64,000 nucleotides of DNA, taken from positions 558,001-622,000 of the forward strand of contig NZ_JBHTIH010000002.1 in the NCBI RefSeq assembly GCF_042677045.1, read 5' to 3'. The stretch comes from Lysobacter_K koreensis (GTDB lineage Bacteria; Pseudomonadota; Gammaproteobacteria; Xanthomonadales; Xanthomonadaceae). Shown here one piece after another: positions 38,268 through 44,855 of this stretch (positions are counted from its first letter, which is position 1; each line of letters begins with the position of its first letter). Under the pieces are notes generated by a model that ran no database searches, had not been told where the DNA came from, and was given only the letters and a program-made list of their open reading frames with translations. Made by a program: the position numbers and the translations under genes.

Positions 38268-38438
38268 TTACGCCGGACGCGGCGCAAAGTTGGTGCCGAG
38301 GTAGTAGGTCAGCGCGTCGAACGTCTCGAACACTACGCACTCCTCTGCGCGGGAGGCTTCGCTCGGCGCAATCGCAAACCCGTTCTAGGTCTCGATGATG
38401 ACCACGTGCTTGTTATTCAGAAAGGTCGGAACTGACAT
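38268..38438 (-). CDS. 56-residue protein with TAG at codon 18
   Basis: From ATG 38438 to TAA 38268-38270, with TAG at 38385-38387 (VVIIET-TAG-NGFAIAPSEASR). The continuation is protein-like (AEECVVFETFDALTYYLGTN) and fills an otherwise empty gap, so read-through makes sense of it. The type resembles small phage proteins with a ...ETxNGFxIAxS... motif. Function unknown. Confidence 0.7.
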
Positions 38439-38457
38439 TGTTGCCCCTGTTGGTTGG

Positions 38458-39135
38458 TTAAACGAGATGATGCTTGGGGCCGGGCATCGGAGCGTCACGC
38501 GCCCCGCCACTCATACCGCCTACGCCGAAGCCTCGGGCAGCTTCGCCCCAAGCGTCGTTGATGATGTTCTGCGTGCCGTTGCGCTGATTCACGCTGCCCA
38601 TAGGGCTGCCGTAGCCGCGATTGGCCATGCCGCCGTTGAGCCACGCGCCCATTTGGCCGCCTTGGAACACGTTAGCCGTGCCGAAGCCGTTGCCGAAGCT
38701 GTCCGCCATTACGGGCGGCATGGTGTTCACGTTCGGGCTATTGCTGTAGCCGCCGGGCTGGCCGCCCATGCCAAGGTTCTGCACATGCAAGCCGTACTGC
38801 GGCATATCGGTGGGCTGGCGCTCTACTGCCTGCGGACTGCCTGCGCCGAACCCAAACATCTGAGCCAGCGGGCCGTTGCCCTGCGAAATCAGCGTACCGT
38901 TGTCGATCAGGCTGCCCGCGCCTCGGTTGACCAAAGCGGCAGCGCCAGGGCCACCTACAAAGCCAGCCGCCATGCTTGCCGCGCGCCCACCCAGCCCCTG
39001 CCATACCGCCTTGTTGTTGAGCGTTCCGTCTGCCGCCCTCTAGTTGCCCGGAAGCAGCCCGTTGACCGCAGCACGCCCGAACCGCTGGAACGCGTTGCCC
39101 TTGTACCCGCTCAGGAATCCGCCGCGCTCAGCCAT
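38458..39135 (-). CDS. Gly-rich structural protein, one in-frame TAG
   Basis: 225 residues from ATG 39135 to TAA 38458-38460; TAG at codon 32 (39040-39042; NGLLPGN-TAG-RAADGTLNN). N-terminus MAERGGFLSGYKGNAFQRFG leads to a Gly/Asn/Gln-rich body (GGQPGGYSNSPNVNTMPP), likely an extended virion or ejected protein. It is the first large TAG gene downstream of the suppressor tRNA. No known family. Confidence 0.78.
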
Positions 39136-39364
39136 TCGTGTTCACCGTGGGCCACCAGTTCTCGTCAACCTAAGCGCCCGTCTCCGGGTTGATGTATATG
39201 GCGGGGGCAGTAGGAGTCGAACCCACCTGTTCCGGGTTAGAGCCGGATGCCTGAGCCGCTCGGCCATGCCCCAATTGAGTCGATGCAGCCTTCCGATCCG
39301 GGAACGGCCAGTTGGCCTCTACTAGCGCCGTGTTTTCCTTGCGGCGGCCGCTTCCCTTGCTCAC
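39128..39364 (-). CDS. Small frame that runs through the suppressor tRNA gene, one in-frame TAG
   Basis: Starts at GTG 39364 in a GTGA overlap with Rz1 and, read through TAG at codon 65 (39170-39172; INPETGA-TAG-VDENWWPTV), ends at TGA 39128-39130, overlapping the next ATG. The N-terminus (SKGSGRRKENTALVEANWPF) and C-terminus (YINPETGA...VDENWWPTVNTNG) look coding, but the middle is the tRNA itself. Either the tRNA was inserted in frame into an older gene, or only the overlap architecture is preserved. 78 residues if translated. Confidence 0.5.
39199..39273 (-). tRNA. Amber-suppressor tRNA, anticodon CTA, Gln-like
   Basis: Complete cloverleaf with encoded CCA. Acceptor TGGGGCA (39267-39273) pairs with TGCCCCC (39203-39209), with U1 opposite C72 unpaired; D-arm GCCG-AGCGGCTC-AGGC; anticodon stem TCCGG/CCGGA with loop CTCTAAC (anticodon CTA at 39238-39240); variable ACAG; T-arm GTGGG-TTCGACT-CCTAC; discriminator G73. 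Unpaired 1-72, G2-C71, G3-C70, G73, G10, U35 and A37 are recognition features of glutaminyl-tRNA synthetase in E. coli, and the D-arm resembles that of tRNA-Gln. It should therefore insert Gln at UAG. It lies in the late transcript, after the lysis genes and before nearly all TAG codons. Confidence 0.95.
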
Positions 39365-39606
39365 TTAGCCCACTCCACCAGCGCCTTGTGCCGCTCGGCG
39401 CATCGGTTGTACTGCTCGATCGTTCCGCCCATCCAGCGCAGCGCCTCGTCAAAGGTCAGCCCGCGCGGCACGTCGGCCAGTCGCTCGCACCACACCATCG
39501 CGTTAGCGGGTGGCTGCCTTACCTGCGTCGATACCGTCTTGCAGGCTGTCAACGACAGGATCGCTAGCAACGCACACGTCAGGCGTAGGGTTGGCACGTA
39601 CCGCAT
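39361..39606 (-). CDS. Outer-membrane spanin subunit, Rz1-like lipoprotein
   Basis: 81 residues, ATG 39606 to TGA 39361-39363. Signal LLAILSLTAC gives a lipoprotein; the mature part is short and starts beyond the end of Rz. It overlaps the Rz gene by 104 bases in another frame, the classic Rz/Rz1 arrangement. Together with Rz it fuses inner and outer membranes in the last step of lysis. No TAG. Confidence 0.85.
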   Translation of the reverse strand: MRYVPTLRLTCALLAILSLTACKTVSTQVRQPPANAMVWCERLADVPRGLTFDEALRWMGGTIEQYNRCAERHKALVEWAK

Positions 39607-39847
39607 TGATCACCTTCTGTCCTGTGCGCGGGATCTTCCCCAGCGCGTCCACTAGCGCCTGCTCGGCCTTGGCCGTGCGCGCTTGTTCGGCTATCAAGCG
39701 TTTCTGTGCCGCCACGTAATCGGCTAGCCGCCCCTGATTGCACGCCCACTCGGCCCCGGTCTTGCCGTCCATGCGGCCCCAGCCGTACACGGCCAGCAGC
39801 AGCACTAGGACGGCTATCGGCTTCCAGTAGCGGGCTAGCCAGATCAC
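39503..39847 (-). CDS. Inner-membrane spanin subunit, Rz-like
   Basis: 114 residues from GTG 39847 (GTGA overlap with the protease gene) to TAA 39503-39505. One N-terminal membrane helix (WKPIAVLVLLLAVYGWG) and a periplasmic coiled coil (AAQKRLIAEQARTAKAEQAL). Pairs with the Rz1-like lipoprotein encoded within and beyond its 3' end. Confidence 0.87.
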   Translation of the reverse strand: MIWLARYWKPIAVLVLLLAVYGWGRMDGKTGAEWACNQGRLADYVAAQKRLIAEQARTAKAEQALVDALGKIPRTGQKVINAVRANPTPDVCVASDPVVDSLQDGIDAGKAATR

Positions 39848-40434
39848 CTGGCTATCTCCAACCAGTCCGCCGCCGTAAACGCCAGCTCGTTCGCTACCGT
39901 GAGCTGCATCCGCATCCCCGCAGACGAGGCGAACAGGCGGCCACCGTAGAGAATCCCGACGAGCTGCCCGGCGTCATTCATCAGCCCGGCACCGCTGTCT
40001 CCGTGGAATGCCAGCGCGTCAATCCACAGCTCACCGTCCCGAACCCGAGACACGTAACCCTGCCGGTAAACGTCAGGCTCGCCGCTAGGCTGGCCCACCC
40101 AGCGGATGCGGTCGCCCTGCTCGGGCTGGCTGCCCATCTGCGCCCAATGCTTGAACCTGGCCGATACGCGAACTAGCACGTGATCCTTGCCATCCCGCAC
40201 CGTCTCTAGGGCGTAGGCGTCCTTGCCATTGATCTTGATCAGCCGCCCGCCGCCGTCGAAACAGTGTTGTGCGGTCGCTATGACGTTCACCCCGACCGCT
40301 GTCCCGCTACAGACGCCGCGCTCGAACTCAAGCCGCAAGGCCGTCTGCCGGATAGTCCGCAAGTCGCGGGCGTCGGCGCATCCACTCAGCGCCCCCATGA
40401 ACAGGAACGCCAGAATGGTTGCTCCGATCTTCAT
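39844..40434 (-). CDS. Secreted trypsin-like serine protease lipoprotein
   Basis: 196 residues from ATG 40434 to TGA 39844-39846. Lipoprotein signal with Cys19 (MGALSGC), then a chymotrypsin-fold protease with catalytic H57 (TAQHC), D84 (DGKDHVLVRV) and S147 (HGDSGAG). All three residues are present and in order. It lies between endolysin/holin and spanin genes in one coupled operon. It may cut outer-membrane or periplasmic proteins during lysis, or it may protect the lysogen from other phages; the position favours lysis. Confidence 0.85.
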   Translation of the reverse strand: MKIGATILAFLFMGALSGCADARDLRTIRQTALRLEFERGVCSGTAVGVNVIATAQHCFDGGGRLIKINGKDAYALETVRDGKDHVLVRVSARFKHWAQMGSQPEQGDRIRWVGQPSGEPDVYRQGYVSRVRDGELWIDALAFHGDSGAGLMNDAGQLVGILYGGRLFASSAGMRMQLTVANELAFTAADWLEIAR

Positions 40435-40435
40435 G

Positions 40436-40504
40436 TCATACGCCCTTGGCGTCGCCTTCGTCGTAACCGAGAGGGAAGTCCGCGTTGTCAGGCCATGCGC
40501 CCAT
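40436..40504 (-). CDS. 22-residue acidic peptide in lysis operon
   Basis: ATG 40504 overlaps the preceding TGA and the TGA at 40436-40438 nearly touches the protease ATG (MGAWPDNADFPLGYDEGDAK). It is too short to assign, but both overlaps suggest translation. Confidence 0.4.
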   Translation of the reverse strand: MGAWPDNADFPLGYDEGDAKGV

Positions 40505-40638
40505 CACCCCACCCCCAACATTGCCCGCACCAGCCCGGCCCACTGCTCGAACGTCGCGTAGCCGGTGAACACGAACACGGCCGAGATAACGATTGCGGCC
40601 GTGATAGCCCGATAGCGGCGAGCGGTGTCGGTGGTCAT
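40504..40638 (-). CDS. Single-helix membrane peptide (possible antiholin/pinholin)
   Basis: 44 residues from ATG 40638, overlapping the endolysin TGA by 4 bases. One hydrophobic stretch (AITAAIVISAVFVFTGYATF) with a basic N-terminus (TARRYR). Position beside holin and endolysin suggests a lysis-timing protein. Confidence 0.6.
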   Translation of the reverse strand: MTTDTARRYRAITAAIVISAVFVFTGYATFEQWAGLVRAMLGVG

Positions 40639-41105
40639 TGGATGCAAACCTCGTACTCAGCCACACGGCGACGTGTCAGGCCGCGCACCTCGCGCCCGCC
40701 TGCCTTGTTCCAGCGCAATATCTGGCGGCACCACACCGTTGCCGGCTGGCCCGCGTTAATCAGCTTGACCAGCGTTGAGCGGCATAGCGCCCCAACGCCG
40801 ACGTTGAACCCCAGCGACCCTACGGCCACCCACTCGTTCTGCTCTAGCGGACGGCTAATGCACTGAGCCAGCCCGTTGAGGTGGATGGCCACCTCGTTCC
40901 GCAGCAGCGCATCGCATTGAGCGTGCGTGTAGCGATCCTGGCGCTCGCCCCGCGTGATGCCTTCGCACCACGTCCAGACGCCCACAATGTCCTGATACGG
41001 GGTCAGCCTGCGGCCTTCCCACGGCTTCACGAAGCTTGCAACGCCTAGAGCCGCTGCCATCGCGCCGGCAAGTACGCCGGTAACGATGACCTTGCCGTTA
41101 CTCAC
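40635..41105 (-). CDS. SAR-type endolysin (GH24 lysozyme)
   Basis: 156 residues from GTG 41105 (GTGA overlap with the holin). Hydrolyses peptidoglycan. N-terminal weakly hydrophobic helix (VIVTGVLAGAMAAALGVASF) fits a signal-anchor-release sequence; the catalytic triad E30-D39-T45 has exactly the spacing of T4 lysozyme (11-20-26) in KPWEGRRLTPYQDIVGVWT. SAR endolysins are exported in inactive form and released when the holin depolarises the membrane. No TAG, so it can be made before suppression. Confidence 0.9.
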   Translation of the reverse strand: MSNGKVIVTGVLAGAMAAALGVASFVKPWEGRRLTPYQDIVGVWTWCEGITRGERQDRYTHAQCDALLRNEVAIHLNGLAQCISRPLEQNEWVAVGSLGFNVGVGALCRSTLVKLINAGQPATVWCRQILRWNKAGGREVRGLTRRRVAEYEVCIQ

Positions 41106-41350
41106 TCGGACTGCTCCGGCTCCATGTACTTCGCCCGGAACGTCATGCGCTCGGCGTGGTACTCGGCCTCGCGGCGATCCTTGCGGCGGTTGTAGAACAC
41201 CTGCACGCACAGGCCGACCACGGCCACCAATGCGCCCACAATCGCCGCGACCTCATTGGCACTCAGCCCGAACACGAACGCCGAAGCACCGCCGCCATAG
41301 GTCGCTGTCTTAGCCGCCAGCAATCCGAGTGCGTCAGAGGTTTCGTTCAT
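41102..41350 (-). CDS. Holin
   Basis: 82 residues from ATG 41350 to TGA 41102-41104. Two hydrophobic segments (about 14-28 and 33-52: ANEVAAIVGALVAVVGLCVQ) and a strongly charged C-terminus (NRRKDRREAEYHAERM), the standard layout of class II holins. Followed at once by the SAR endolysin. Two-helix holins with SAR endolysins often act as pinholins. Confidence 0.85.
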   Translation of the reverse strand: MNETSDALGLLAAKTATYGGGASAFVFGLSANEVAAIVGALVAVVGLCVQVFYNRRKDRREAEYHAERMTFRAKYMEPEQSE

Positions 41351-41533
41351 CGTGAGTCCTGAAATGGTGGCCAGCCCCTACGCGGCCGCGTATGACTGGC
41401 TGCGGTGCCAAACCCGCCAACCCGCGACCGGCATACGCCAATCCAAACGGGAAACCCCGGTGGCGTATCCGGGGCAACTTGGCGCTGCCTCTATCGGTGC
41501 CCGACCATTGCGGGACGGATGAGGGCAGCTAAT
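41351..41533 (-). promoter_or_regulatory. Non-coding gap before the holin
   Basis: 183 bases without a clear gene. A stable hairpin CCCCGG-ATACGCCA-CCGGGG (around 41455-41480 on the minus strand) lies in it. It may regulate holin translation or contain a late promoter. A weak frame ending in the holin overlap contains an in-frame TAG after five codons; I do not consider it a gene. Confidence 0.4.
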
Positions 41534-41755
41534 TCAGTGCAACCCGGCAGCCGGATCGTGCGCGGCCTCGGTCGCGAGCTGTATCGTCTCTGACGCCAAA
41601 CGGCGTAGGCCGATGGGCGCGTGAATGACCGCGTGGAACTTGCCGTCCTCGTCCTCGTACACGATGAACACGGAAACGGCGTTGAGTGGCTTGCCCTCGG
41701 CCGCTTCGGCTGAGTCGGCAGCCGCCAGGACTAGGTTAGGCAGCCTTTCGGGCAT
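41534..41755 (-). CDS. Small hypothetical protein
   Basis: 73 residues from ATG 41755 (overlapping the upstream TGA) to TGA 41534-41536. Mixed alpha/beta pattern (NAVSVFIVYEDEDGKFHAVI) followed by a helix (GLRRLASETIQLATEA). No family recognised; it ends a transcript segment before the holin gap. Confidence 0.65.
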   Translation of the reverse strand: MPERLPNLVLAAADSAEAAEGKPLNAVSVFIVYEDEDGKFHAVIHAPIGLRRLASETIQLATEAAHDPAAGLH

Positions 41756-42345
41756 CACACACACGTCAGCAGCAGCTTGCGGAGCTTCGCGGGCGTCTTC
41801 CGGAAGTCCGCGTCCAGCGTGGGGTTAGCCGCAGCCAGAACTTCCGGCACCGAGTACGGGCCGCGCCCCTCGGCGTACCACTTCCGGGTTTCCGCCATCA
41901 CGTTGTAGAAATGGACGTAGCTGTTTGCGGCGCGGATGTACTCGTCAAGGTCAACCGGAGCGTTCATCTCGCGGATCAACCGAACGGTGCGGCGCTCGCA
42001 GTCGGCCTCAAGCTCCCGAACGTCTGCAATGGCGGCCTCAACGCCGCGAACCTGCTTGCCGTCCAGCCACGGGCCGACCTTTCCCCACCCGTCTGCGCCC
42101 TTCCATATCGGCGCGCCCTCGGCCCATTGGGTCAGGTGGCAGTATTCGTGCAGCAGTGTGCCGATCCAGCTCGACGGGTCGCCGCTGGCCGCCGTGGCCA
42201 GCACGGGCTGCGCCGAGTCGCCATCGAACCACCCGCCACTGCGGATGTTGCCGTTCTTGACCGATTCGGCCGGAGCAAGCAGCACCGCAACGCCAAAGCT
42301 CCAGGCCCGCCGCGTGATCTCCTTAACGATCTCGTCGGCGGTCAT
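41755..42345 (-). CDS. HExxH-like putative metallopeptidase
   Basis: 196 residues from ATG 42345 to TGA 41755-41757. A zinc-binding-type motif HEYCH (in IGTLLHEYCHLTQWAEG) is visible, followed further on by a Glu-rich helix (AIADVRELEADCERRTVRLI) that could provide the third ligand. This suggests a zincin protease fold. Function in the phage unknown. It overlaps its neighbours by 1-4 bases. Confidence 0.68.
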   Translation of the reverse strand: MTADEIVKEITRRAWSFGVAVLLAPAESVKNGNIRSGGWFDGDSAQPVLATAASGDPSSWIGTLLHEYCHLTQWAEGAPIWKGADGWGKVGPWLDGKQVRGVEAAIADVRELEADCERRTVRLIREMNAPVDLDEYIRAANSYVHFYNVMAETRKWYAEGRGPYSVPEVLAAANPTLDADFRKTPAKLRKLLLTCV

Positions 42346-42587
42346 TCGCCTAAGCCCAGCGCCGACAGCTTCATTTCGCGGCCGACTTCCTCGACCACCG
42401 CCGAAAGCTCCAGAGCGCCGCCAATGTAGGCAACCTCCATCTCGTCGCCTTCGGTCAGCAGCCAGAACGTCCCGCCAGCCTTCACCGTCGCGACCAGCTT
42501 TGCAGCGGCGCGTTCGGCAATGGCGATGGACTCAGCATCAGGCTCAGGCTGGCCGCCACCCTCGATAACTCGGAGATCGGCTGCCAT
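42342..42587 (-). CDS. Small hypothetical protein
   Basis: 81 residues from ATG 42587 to TGA 42342-42344. Contains an alpha/beta pattern (AAAKLVATVKAGGTFWLLTE, then MEVAYIGGALELSAVVEEV). It is the first gene after the 217-base gap, so it may be the first gene of the late transcript. Confidence 0.62.
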   Translation of the reverse strand: MAADLRVIEGGGQPEPDAESIAIAERAAAKLVATVKAGGTFWLLTEGDEMEVAYIGGALELSAVVEEVGREMKLSALGLGE

Positions 42588-42804
42588 GCGTCACCTCGGA
42601 AATAGAACACCCCGCCGTAGCGGGGCTGGGCGGCGGCCTCTGCTGCCTGTGCCGCTGGCCTTGAAATATGCCCCGCGCGTCTTGCGACGGCAGCCACTTG
42701 GTTCGATGCTGCTCGTCAGCGAGCTACGCTTGGAATCGTGGGCGGGGCGGGATGCAATGCACCCCAAGATTTCAGGTTAGCAGGCGGTCAGAGTTGCATC
42801 CCAC
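42588..42804 (-). promoter_or_regulatory. Probable late promoter region with leader hairpin
   Basis: 217 bases without a gene, the largest gap between the switch and the lysis genes. Close to the first late gene, on the minus strand, a hairpin CCCCGC-TAC-GGCGGGG followed by TGTTCTATTT looks like a weak terminator. In lambda the late promoter pR' is followed by such a terminator (tR') that is overcome by the Q antiterminator. I cannot pick a promoter with certainty. Confidence 0.4.
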
Positions 42805-43023
42805 TTAACGTGGACGGCTGTGCCATCCGAACGCCATCTCTGGCTGCCACGCATAAGGCACCTTGAATCCTGGCGGGCCACGCTCGGCAGTAACCATCTC
42901 AGCCCGAACCCACTCACGCCCCGGCAGGCTGGCTTTCCACGCCTTGAACGATCCGAACATATTGATACTCCGGGCATCGGCAAAGTCGGCCGCAATCACC
43001 TCGTCAAACTCTGCCTCGGTCAT
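42805..43023 (-). CDS. Small hypothetical protein
   Basis: 72 residues from ATG 43023 (ATGA overlap with the preceding stop) to TAA 42805-42807. Sequence MTEAEFDEVIAADFADARSI, then FGSFKAWKASLPGREW. Last gene of the segment upstream of the putative late promoter. Function unknown. Confidence 0.65.
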   Translation of the reverse strand: MTEAEFDEVIAADFADARSINMFGSFKAWKASLPGREWVRAEMVTAERGPPGFKVPYAWQPEMAFGWHSRPR

Positions 43024-43577
43024 TCCGCATCCCTCCATTTCCGGCCCGTCACCTGTTCCCAGCGGTCAACGTGATCGCCGTGGTGGATCTCGCCCTTCGC
43101 CCAGCGCAGCGCCACGCGGTAGTCGCCGATTAGGTCGGTCGTCCGCGTCTGCACCGCATCGCGCACCCTTTGGTACGCCTGCTTGCCGCACTTGTACTGC
43201 TCGGCACGGGCCACGATACCCGGCACGCCCTCATGGCCGAACAGGGCGATTGCCGCCCCGTCACGGGCCGCCGCGTGGCCCCAATCCACCCGGTAGCTTT
43301 CGACCATGCTGCGCTGCCGCTGCTTGCCGCCCTTGGAGCCGACGAACTCCACCGCCACCCGATACGCCCAATCCTTGATCTGACGGAACCGGCTCACCTC
43401 GTCCGCAACGTGAGCGAGGTACAGCGCCTGGCCAATTGGATCGGACGCGACCATATTCGCCATGCCGAACCACCAAGCCACGTCCTCATCGAGCGCGCCG
43501 CCGATGAACGCCGCCACGCGCCGGTCGAGCATGTCGCAGGCGTCTACGGAGTCTCCTACTGGCTGCATGACGGTCAT
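43020..43577 (-). CDS. Hypothetical protein in the position of a late antiterminator
   Basis: 185 residues from ATG 43577 (overlapping the preceding TGA) to TGA 43020-43022. Helical, with a C-terminal part YKCGKQAYQRVRDAVQTRTT then DLIGDYRVALRWAKGEI that could be a helix-turn-helix. Lambda-like phages have their late regulator (Q) at this place, so it is a candidate, but I do not recognise a Q family signature. No TAG. Confidence 0.55.
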   Translation of the reverse strand: MTVMQPVGDSVDACDMLDRRVAAFIGGALDEDVAWWFGMANMVASDPIGQALYLAHVADEVSRFRQIKDWAYRVAVEFVGSKGGKQRQRSMVESYRVDWGHAAARDGAAIALFGHEGVPGIVARAEQYKCGKQAYQRVRDAVQTRTTDLIGDYRVALRWAKGEIHHGDHVDRWEQVTGRKWRDAE

Positions 43578-43753
43578 CCGCTCAACCCCGCGACAATCGC
43601 CGCGCCGAGGCCGAATGCTCCGAACAGAATCCCAAACCCCCACAGCGGGCCGACCGCATCAACAAGCCAGCCCAGCGCAATCGACCCGACGACACAAAAG
43701 GTCATCAGCACCGCGAACCCGCCCAGCACACAAAGGAACGCCGCCCAGTTCAT
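43574..43753 (-). CDS. Two-helix small membrane protein
   Basis: 59 residues from ATG 43753 to TGA 43574-43576, overlapping both neighbours by 4 bases. Two hydrophobic helices (MNWAAFLCVLGGFAVLMTFC, then GFGILFGAFGLGAAIVAG) separated by a short loop. Function unknown; too far from the lysis genes to be called a holin. Confidence 0.65.
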   Translation of the reverse strand: MNWAAFLCVLGGFAVLMTFCVVGSIALGWLVDAVGPLWGFGILFGAFGLGAAIVAGLSG

Positions 43754-43947
43754 GCCGCTACCCTGGCGACACTGAACCGCTCTTTGGCGTTTCTGTATCT
43801 ACGTTGCATGTACCGCGCGAGGCTGGTTCCCTCGTATTTGCGGCACAGGTAGTCAAGCGTGAGCGGCATCTCGCTAAACCGGCCGTTGCTTACCTCGGCC
43901 AGCATCGCCGCGCACAGTTGCTCGATTGCTTGGTTGCTCGCTGACAT
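43750..43947 (-). CDS. Small basic hypothetical protein
   Basis: 65 residues from ATG 43947 to TGA 43750-43752. Helical, Arg-rich C-terminus (LARYMQRRYRNAKERFSVAR) suggests nucleic-acid binding. Member of the nin-like block. Confidence 0.65.
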   Translation of the reverse strand: MSASNQAIEQLCAAMLAEVSNGRFSEMPLTLDYLCRKYEGTSLARYMQRRYRNAKERFSVARVAA

Positions 43948-43951
43948 GACC

Positions 43952-44398
43952 TCACTCCCCTAGAGTTTTCCGAACCGTGTAGGCCACGCCCAAGGCTGGC
44001 CACGCATGGGACGTGACGCCAAACGTTGGCCCCTTCTGCGCCTTCGTCCCCTTGTCCCCGATCAACTCCCGCAGCCGCTTGTTGACCGCCGCGTCATTCG
44101 CCGACCCCGGCAGCCCCAGCGTCTTTTTCACGTCTCGCCGGCTCACCAGCATCACGTCGTCCGGGCAGCCCCACGCCTGCAAGAACCGGCCCTCCCAGCG
44201 GATCGTCTGCACGCAGTTGTTGTCGATCACGTTGCCGCGCGCCAGGAATCCTTCGATAGCCAGCACGTCGGATTGATCGGCCTTGACCATCGCCAGCACG
44301 TCGTCGTTAGCCAACACGCCCGACTCGCGCACCGTGCCGTCGTAGCGCACCCAGCCGGATTCGTGGGTGCCTACGTCGATTGCGAAAATCAGGCTCAT
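43952..44398 (-). CDS. RuvC-like Holliday-junction resolvase
   Basis: 148 residues; ATG 44398 gives the fold's first strand directly (MSLIFAIDVGTHESGWVRYD, catalytic Asp). A second acidic residue is in SDVLAIEGFLARGN and further ones in NDAAVNKRLRELIG; the end TSHAWPALGVAYTV also matches the RNase H-like resolvases of phages. It would resolve branched DNA after recombination and replication, before packaging. It lies in the block equivalent to lambda's nin region, where Rap/RusA-type enzymes are found. Confidence 0.8.
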   Translation of the reverse strand: MSLIFAIDVGTHESGWVRYDGTVRESGVLANDDVLAMVKADQSDVLAIEGFLARGNVIDNNCVQTIRWEGRFLQAWGCPDDVMLVSRRDVKKTLGLPGSANDAAVNKRLRELIGDKGTKAQKGPTFGVTSHAWPALGVAYTVRKTLGE

Positions 44399-44586
44399 AC
44401 CCGCCACCCGCACGCCCGCATCAGATGCGTGATCCATGGCGGTGAGTCGGCCTTGATCTCTAGCAGCCTCCGCGCACGCTTGCGCCAGTGATTCCGCTTA
44501 GTGCGGGGCTTGTCGAAATGCCCCGCGCCGTTGCGCTCGTCGCACATCTGGCGGGCGATCCGCTCCGTGGTGTCGTGGTCGGTCAT
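44395..44586 (-). CDS. Small basic hypothetical protein
   Basis: 63 residues from ATG 44586 (overlap with the preceding TGA) to TGA 44395-44397. Very basic centre (KPRTKRNHWRKRARRLLEIK) and hydrophobic C-terminus. Probably binds nucleic acid. No family recognised. Confidence 0.65.
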   Translation of the reverse strand: MTDHDTTERIARQMCDERNGAGHFDKPRTKRNHWRKRARRLLEIKADSPPWITHLMRACGWRV

Positions 44587-44855
44587 GCTGCGATCCTCGG
44601 CGCGAACACGGCCGGTAACGGAGCGCGGATCTTCCGGTCTACCGCTTGCCATACGCGGTGTGCGCCAGCGAACGGAGCCAGCGCCCAAAGGCCATCGGTC
44701 TTTTTCGCCTTGTAGCGGCCCGCCACCGCTGCGCACGTACACGGCTTGCACGCCGTCGCGTATCCGCCCCGCTTGCGATGAAACTCCGTGACCGGCTTGC
44801 ACGCGCGGCACTTGCTGCACTGACGCTCGCCGATGATCGGCTCGATGATGCTCAT
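44583..44855 (-). CDS. Zinc-ribbon protein
   Basis: 90 residues from ATG 44855 (overlap) to TGA 44583-44585. Four-Cys arrangement C-S-K-C and C-K-P-C (QCSKCRACKPVTEFHRKRGG, then YATACKPC) forms a zinc ribbon of the type found near HNH-like phage proteins. The C-terminal part is not conserved-looking. Confidence 0.7.
   Translation of the reverse strand: MSIIEPIIGERQCSKCRACKPVTEFHRKRGGYATACKPCTCAAVAGRYKAKKTDGLWALAPFAGAHRVWQAVDRKIRAPLPAVFAPRIAA

Noticed and set aside
20810..39364. Degenerate prophage with many nonsense mutations
   Set aside because: All 20 interruptions are TAG, none TAA/TGA, no frameshifts; a CTA tRNA is present and early genes are intact.
20810..39364. Programmed frameshifts or separate small genes at the breaks
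   Set aside because: The pieces are always in the same frame, no slippery sequences are needed, and translated junctions fall inside known motifs.
41351..41533. Small gene with TAG ending at the holin start
   Set aside because: The 51-residue reading has no protein-like pattern and its TAG is at codon 6; more likely a leader region.
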